Positions 5,534-7,758 of a stretch of 7,758 nucleotides of DNA are shown here, one piece after another. The position numbers were made by a program, and so were the translations under genes. The stretch is from Treponema sp. (GTDB lineage Bacteria > Spirochaetota > Spirochaetia > Treponematales > Breznakiellaceae): positions 1 through 7,758 of the forward strand of contig WQRN01000060.1 in NCBI GenBank assembly GCA_009786715.1. The letters are read 5' to 3'. The notes below the pieces were generated by a model that did no database searches, was not told where the DNA came from, and saw nothing but the letters and a program-made list of their open reading frames with translations. The first letter of the stretch is position 1. Each line of letters starts with the position of its first letter.

Positions 5534-6364
5534 ATGTCTTTCGCATCAGACAGAATAACTAAAGTACTTGATTTATTATCAACAAGTAAAACGATTAAAA
5601 TTTCTTTGCTTGTTGAATTGCTGTCTGTATCTCATGCGACATTAAGCAGAGATCTTGATAATCTTGAAAAAGGCGGGATAATAAAACGCACGCATGGGTT
5701 TGTCACTTTGGAAGGCGCCGATAACACGGGAAAACGATTTGCTTTCTGCCATTCAATAAAACGAAGGATAGCTAAAGATGCGGCAAGTTTTGTGGAAGAA
5801 GGCGAGACGGTTTTGCTCGAATCCGGTTCCTGCTGCGCGTTATTTGCGGAAGAGCTGGCTGTTTCCGGCAAAAAGGCAACAATTATTACTAATTCAATTT
5901 TTATTACCAACTATATCCATAAAATGCAAAATATTAAAATCATTGTTCTTGGCGGAATTCTTCAGCCGGAATCGCAGGTTTTGGTAGGACCGATGACGAT
6001 AAATTGCGCCGAAAATCTTTTCTTTGACAAGTTTTTTATAGGCACAAACGGTTTTATTCCGGGGCAGGGTTTTACAGGAAGCGATCAACTTCGCGCCAGC
6101 ACCGCTTTGGAGCTGGCTAATAAAGCTAAAAAATGTTTTATTCTAACTGAAGCCGAAAAATTTTCACGGCGCGGAGCATTTGAGTTAATCCAATTAAACA
6201 GGGTATCAGGCGTTTTCACTGATGACAGCATCCCGAAAGAAGCGGAAAGCGCTTTAATTAAAAACAATGTAATGGTTCGCAAAGTGCCGTCTGTCGAAGA
6301 GAAGACTAAATGGCGCCAATTCCCCGGCCAGCCGCCGGTTTTATACAAAGAAAAAGAAGAGTAG
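5534..6364 (+). CDS. DeoR-family transcriptional regulator
   Basis: This 276-residue protein has the normal length and architecture of DeoR repressors, which bind DNA and sense a sugar phosphate. Residues 1-55 hold the helix-turn-helix (SLLVELLSVSHATLSRDLDNLEKGGIIKR is the core region, about 24-52). The C-terminal sensor domain has ESGSCCALFAEEL (96-108), IITNSIFITNYI (117-128), VLGGIL (138-143), FFIGTNGF (167-174) and ILTEAEKF (203-210). Two aspartates usual in the ligand pocket are changed: the LDSGTT-like motif reads LESGSC, and the AD-x-S-KF-like motif reads TEAEKF, both Asp to Glu. The gene begins one base after the thrS stop, with only a weak GGAA (5523-5526) ahead, so translational coupling to thrS is likely. 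No sugar-metabolism gene lies next to it in this window, so its target is unknown. It may act on a distant operon and merely share the thrS transcript. Confidence 0.9.
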   Translation: MSFASDRITKVLDLLSTSKTIKISLLVELLSVSHATLSRDLDNLEKGGIIKRTHGFVTLEGADNTGKRFAFCHSIKRRIAKDAASFVEEGETVLLESGSCCALFAEELAVSGKKATIITNSIFITNYIHKMQNIKIIVLGGILQPESQVLVGPMTINCAENLFFDKFFIGTNGFIPGQGFTGSDQLRASTALELANKAKKCFILTEAEKFSRRGAFELIQLNRVSGVFTDDSIPKEAESALIKNNVMVRKVPSVEEKTKWRQFPGQPPVLYKEKEE

Positions 6365-6365
6365 A

Positions 6366-6385
6366 TACGGGAAATTATCACCGTA
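6366..6385. terminator. Weak hairpin between convergent deoR-type and lysS genes
   Basis: TACGG (6366-6370) and CCGTA (6381-6385) can pair across a 10-base loop, directly after the regulator stop codon. No T-run follows. It is the only candidate terminator in the 58-base convergent gap and is poor evidence by itself. Confidence 0.2.
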
Positions 6386-6422
6386 AACCGGCGCGAAACC
6401 GCTTCGACATTCAAATTCTTGA

Positions 6423-7758
6423 TTAATAATCTTTTAGTATGACAAGTAATCTTTCCTTGTTTATCGATCTTAAAAAACTTGCAAGACGCGGCCCCTGATC
6501 TTTGCCGATTAACGCCTGATATGCCGCGCTGAACAGCGCCTTGCCGTCCATGCTAGCTTTTTCCGCCGCGGCGTAAATTGCCGTTGAGCAGGTTTTGTCA
6601 TCTGTAAATTCGTCAATCTTGCAGATAACGTCGTCGCGAAGAATACGTACCGCGTTTTTTTCGGCGTCCGAAAGAGGTCTTCCCAGTTTTCCGTCTGCCT
6701 GCAGCAGTTTAAATTTAAAATCTTCCGGGGCGCAGTTTTCTACCCAGTACTTTGCGCACTTCGCTTTTGATTTTAGCGCCGCAAGATGCTCCGGTTTCAA
6801 ATTGCTGCCGCCTGCCGCCAAATCGGACAGCGCTTTATCAATATCTAAATCCGCGATTTGAATCAAATTGCATAAATGGCGGAAGGGTACCTGATAAGGC
6901 GCAGGCAAACCTTGCTTGATTAATTCTTCCAAACAAATCGACTTTCCGTTTTCGCTGATTTGCGATAATTCATAAATGCGTTTTTCTTTTTGATAAACCG
7001 TTTCATCTTTCGCCGCTTCAATTTTCCACGCGATACGCTCTGTCTTGTCGTAGTCTTCATAAATTTTTATTACATCAAGATCGAAAGAAATCGTAAACTC
7101 TGTATTCGGTCTTGTGCCTGCAAAGAGATAACGCGCTAATTCAGGCGTGTACACATTCAGCACATCTTCCAAAGTAATAACATTGCCGGATGACGATGAC
7201 ATTTTTCCCGGTAATCCCTTTGTGCCGATAAAATCGTAACGGAAAGTTACAGGAGCGCTCCAGTCATAAACATCTTTGCAAACATGCTTCGCAGTATCGA
7301 AACTTCCGCCTTGGCTGTGATGATCTTTTCCGGCAGGTTCAAAATCAACCTTTTCAAATTCCCAGCGCATAGGCCAGTCAACGCGCCACGAAAGTTTAAT
7401 TCCCTTCGCGGTTTTTATATCGAGTTTTTCGGAATTACCGCAGCTTTTACATTTATAACTCAGCCCCCAATCGCCGTCCCAGCTTTCAATCTCAGTTTCG
7501 TCTTTGTTGCACTTTTCGCAAAAAACGCTAACAGGCCACCACTCTCCCTGAATCTTATGCTCCTCATCGCGGAATTTATCCAGAATATTTTTCAGCACAT
7601 CTCTCTTTTCAAGCGCCCTGCGAATGCCTTGCGCATAATGCGAAGCCCGATACCTCGCCGCCTGATAAATATATTCCGGGGAAATCCCCACCTTTGGCAG
7701 GACGCTTTCAACATCAACCTCATGATGCCGCGCGTAATTTTCATCCCTCTCCCACGGG
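6423..7758 (-). CDS. lysS: Class I lysyl-tRNA synthetase, N-terminus outside the window
   Basis: Class I LysRS charges tRNA-Lys. It is unrelated to the class II LysRS of most bacteria and occurs in archaea, spirochaetes and some others. The frame stays open to the right edge: the first visible residues, PWERDENYARHHEVDVE, precede VGISPEYIYQAARYR, so the GTG at 7691 is an internal valine and not the start. The 444 visible residues make the protein incomplete by roughly 80-100 residues, including the HIGH motif. Visible features, numbered from the edge: zinc-type pairs C80-x2-C83 and C103-x2-C106; the active-site stretch PAGKDHHSQGGSFDTA; the KMSKS-class motif KMSSSSGN (185-192); then TRPNTEFTISFDLDVIKIYEDYDK, typical of the family; and a helical C-terminal anticodon-binding region. 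It ends at TAA (6425-6423), convergent with the DeoR gene. The class assignment is firm; archaeal genes of this type are also called lysK. Confidence 0.95.
   Translation of the reverse strand, partial: PWERDENYARHHEVDVESVLPKVGISPEYIYQAARYRASHYAQGIRRALEKRDVLKNILDKFRDEEHKIQGEWWPVSVFCEKCNKDETEIESWDGDWGLSYKCKSCGNSEKLDIKTAKGIKLSWRVDWPMRWEFEKVDFEPAGKDHHSQGGSFDTAKHVCKDVYDWSAPVTFRYDFIGTKGLPGKMSSSSGNVITLEDVLNVYTPELARYLFAGTRPNTEFTISFDLDVIKIYEDYDKTERIAWKIEAAKDETVYQKEKRIYELSQISENGKSICLEELIKQGLPAPYQVPFRHLCNLIQIADLDIDKALSDLAAGGSNLKPEHLAALKSKAKCAKYWVENCAPEDFKFKLLQADGKLGRPLSDAEKNAVRILRDDVICKIDEFTDDKTCSTAIYAAAEKASMDGKALFSAAYQALIGKDQGPRLASFLRSINKERLLVILKDY

Noticed and set aside
6085..6414. Open frame on - opposite the DeoR-type gene
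   Set aside because: It covers conserved sensor-domain coding sequence on the other strand and shows no family features.
7689..7691. GTG as the start of lysS
   Set aside because: The frame continues upstream to the window edge with family-like sequence (PWERDENYARHHE), so this is an internal valine.
1..7758. CRISPR array, tRNA, rRNA or insertion sequence
   Set aside because: No regularly spaced repeats, cloverleaf, rRNA-like segment, transposase or terminal inverted repeats were seen on reading both strands.

Overview
The window looks like chromosomal DNA from a spirochaete, most likely Treponema or a close relative. Three things suggest this: the single-stranded DNA-binding protein has the Treponema-like start MNNLNSILIEGNLVRDPL; lysyl-tRNA synthetase is the class I type, which is standard in spirochaetes but uncommon among bacteria; and threonyl-tRNA synthetase has no N-terminal TGS domain, as I recall for spirochaetal versions. 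The assignment rests on recognition by eye, not on a database search.

Layout. 1-78 is a short leader with a GC-rich hairpin and a strong Shine-Dalgarno. 79-531 (+) is ssb. 536-567 is a perfect long inverted repeat between two convergent genes. 599-2746 (-) is a 715-residue U32-family protein with the four-cysteine cluster of the RNA- and ubiquinone-hydroxylating U32 enzymes. 2747-2832 is a divergent promoter region. 2833-3544 (+) is a small AT-rich two-gene cassette, a minimal nucleotidyltransferase (MNT) overlapping a HEPN protein by 11 bases, which looks like a toxin-antitoxin-type accessory insertion. 3545-3759 is a gap with no confident gene. 3760-5532 (+) is thrS, followed after one base by a DeoR-family regulator (5534-6364). 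6423 to the right edge (-) is class I lysS, convergent with the regulator and cut by the window end before its HIGH motif.

How the genes work together. Most of the window is housekeeping: DNA replication and repair (ssb), probable RNA modification (U32) and tRNA charging (thrS, lysS). The MNT-HEPN pair is the accessory element. Its promoter is near-consensus (TTGACA, 18 bases, TATACT) and places the predicted transcription start at the A of the ATG, so the mRNA is predicted to be leaderless. thrS and the DeoR gene are so close that they are probably one transcript, an unusual partnership. I found no tRNA, rRNA, CRISPR array, insertion sequence or complete novel system. The best candidates for follow-up are the leaderless MNT-HEPN cassette, the thrS-DeoR pairing and the atypical SSB tail.
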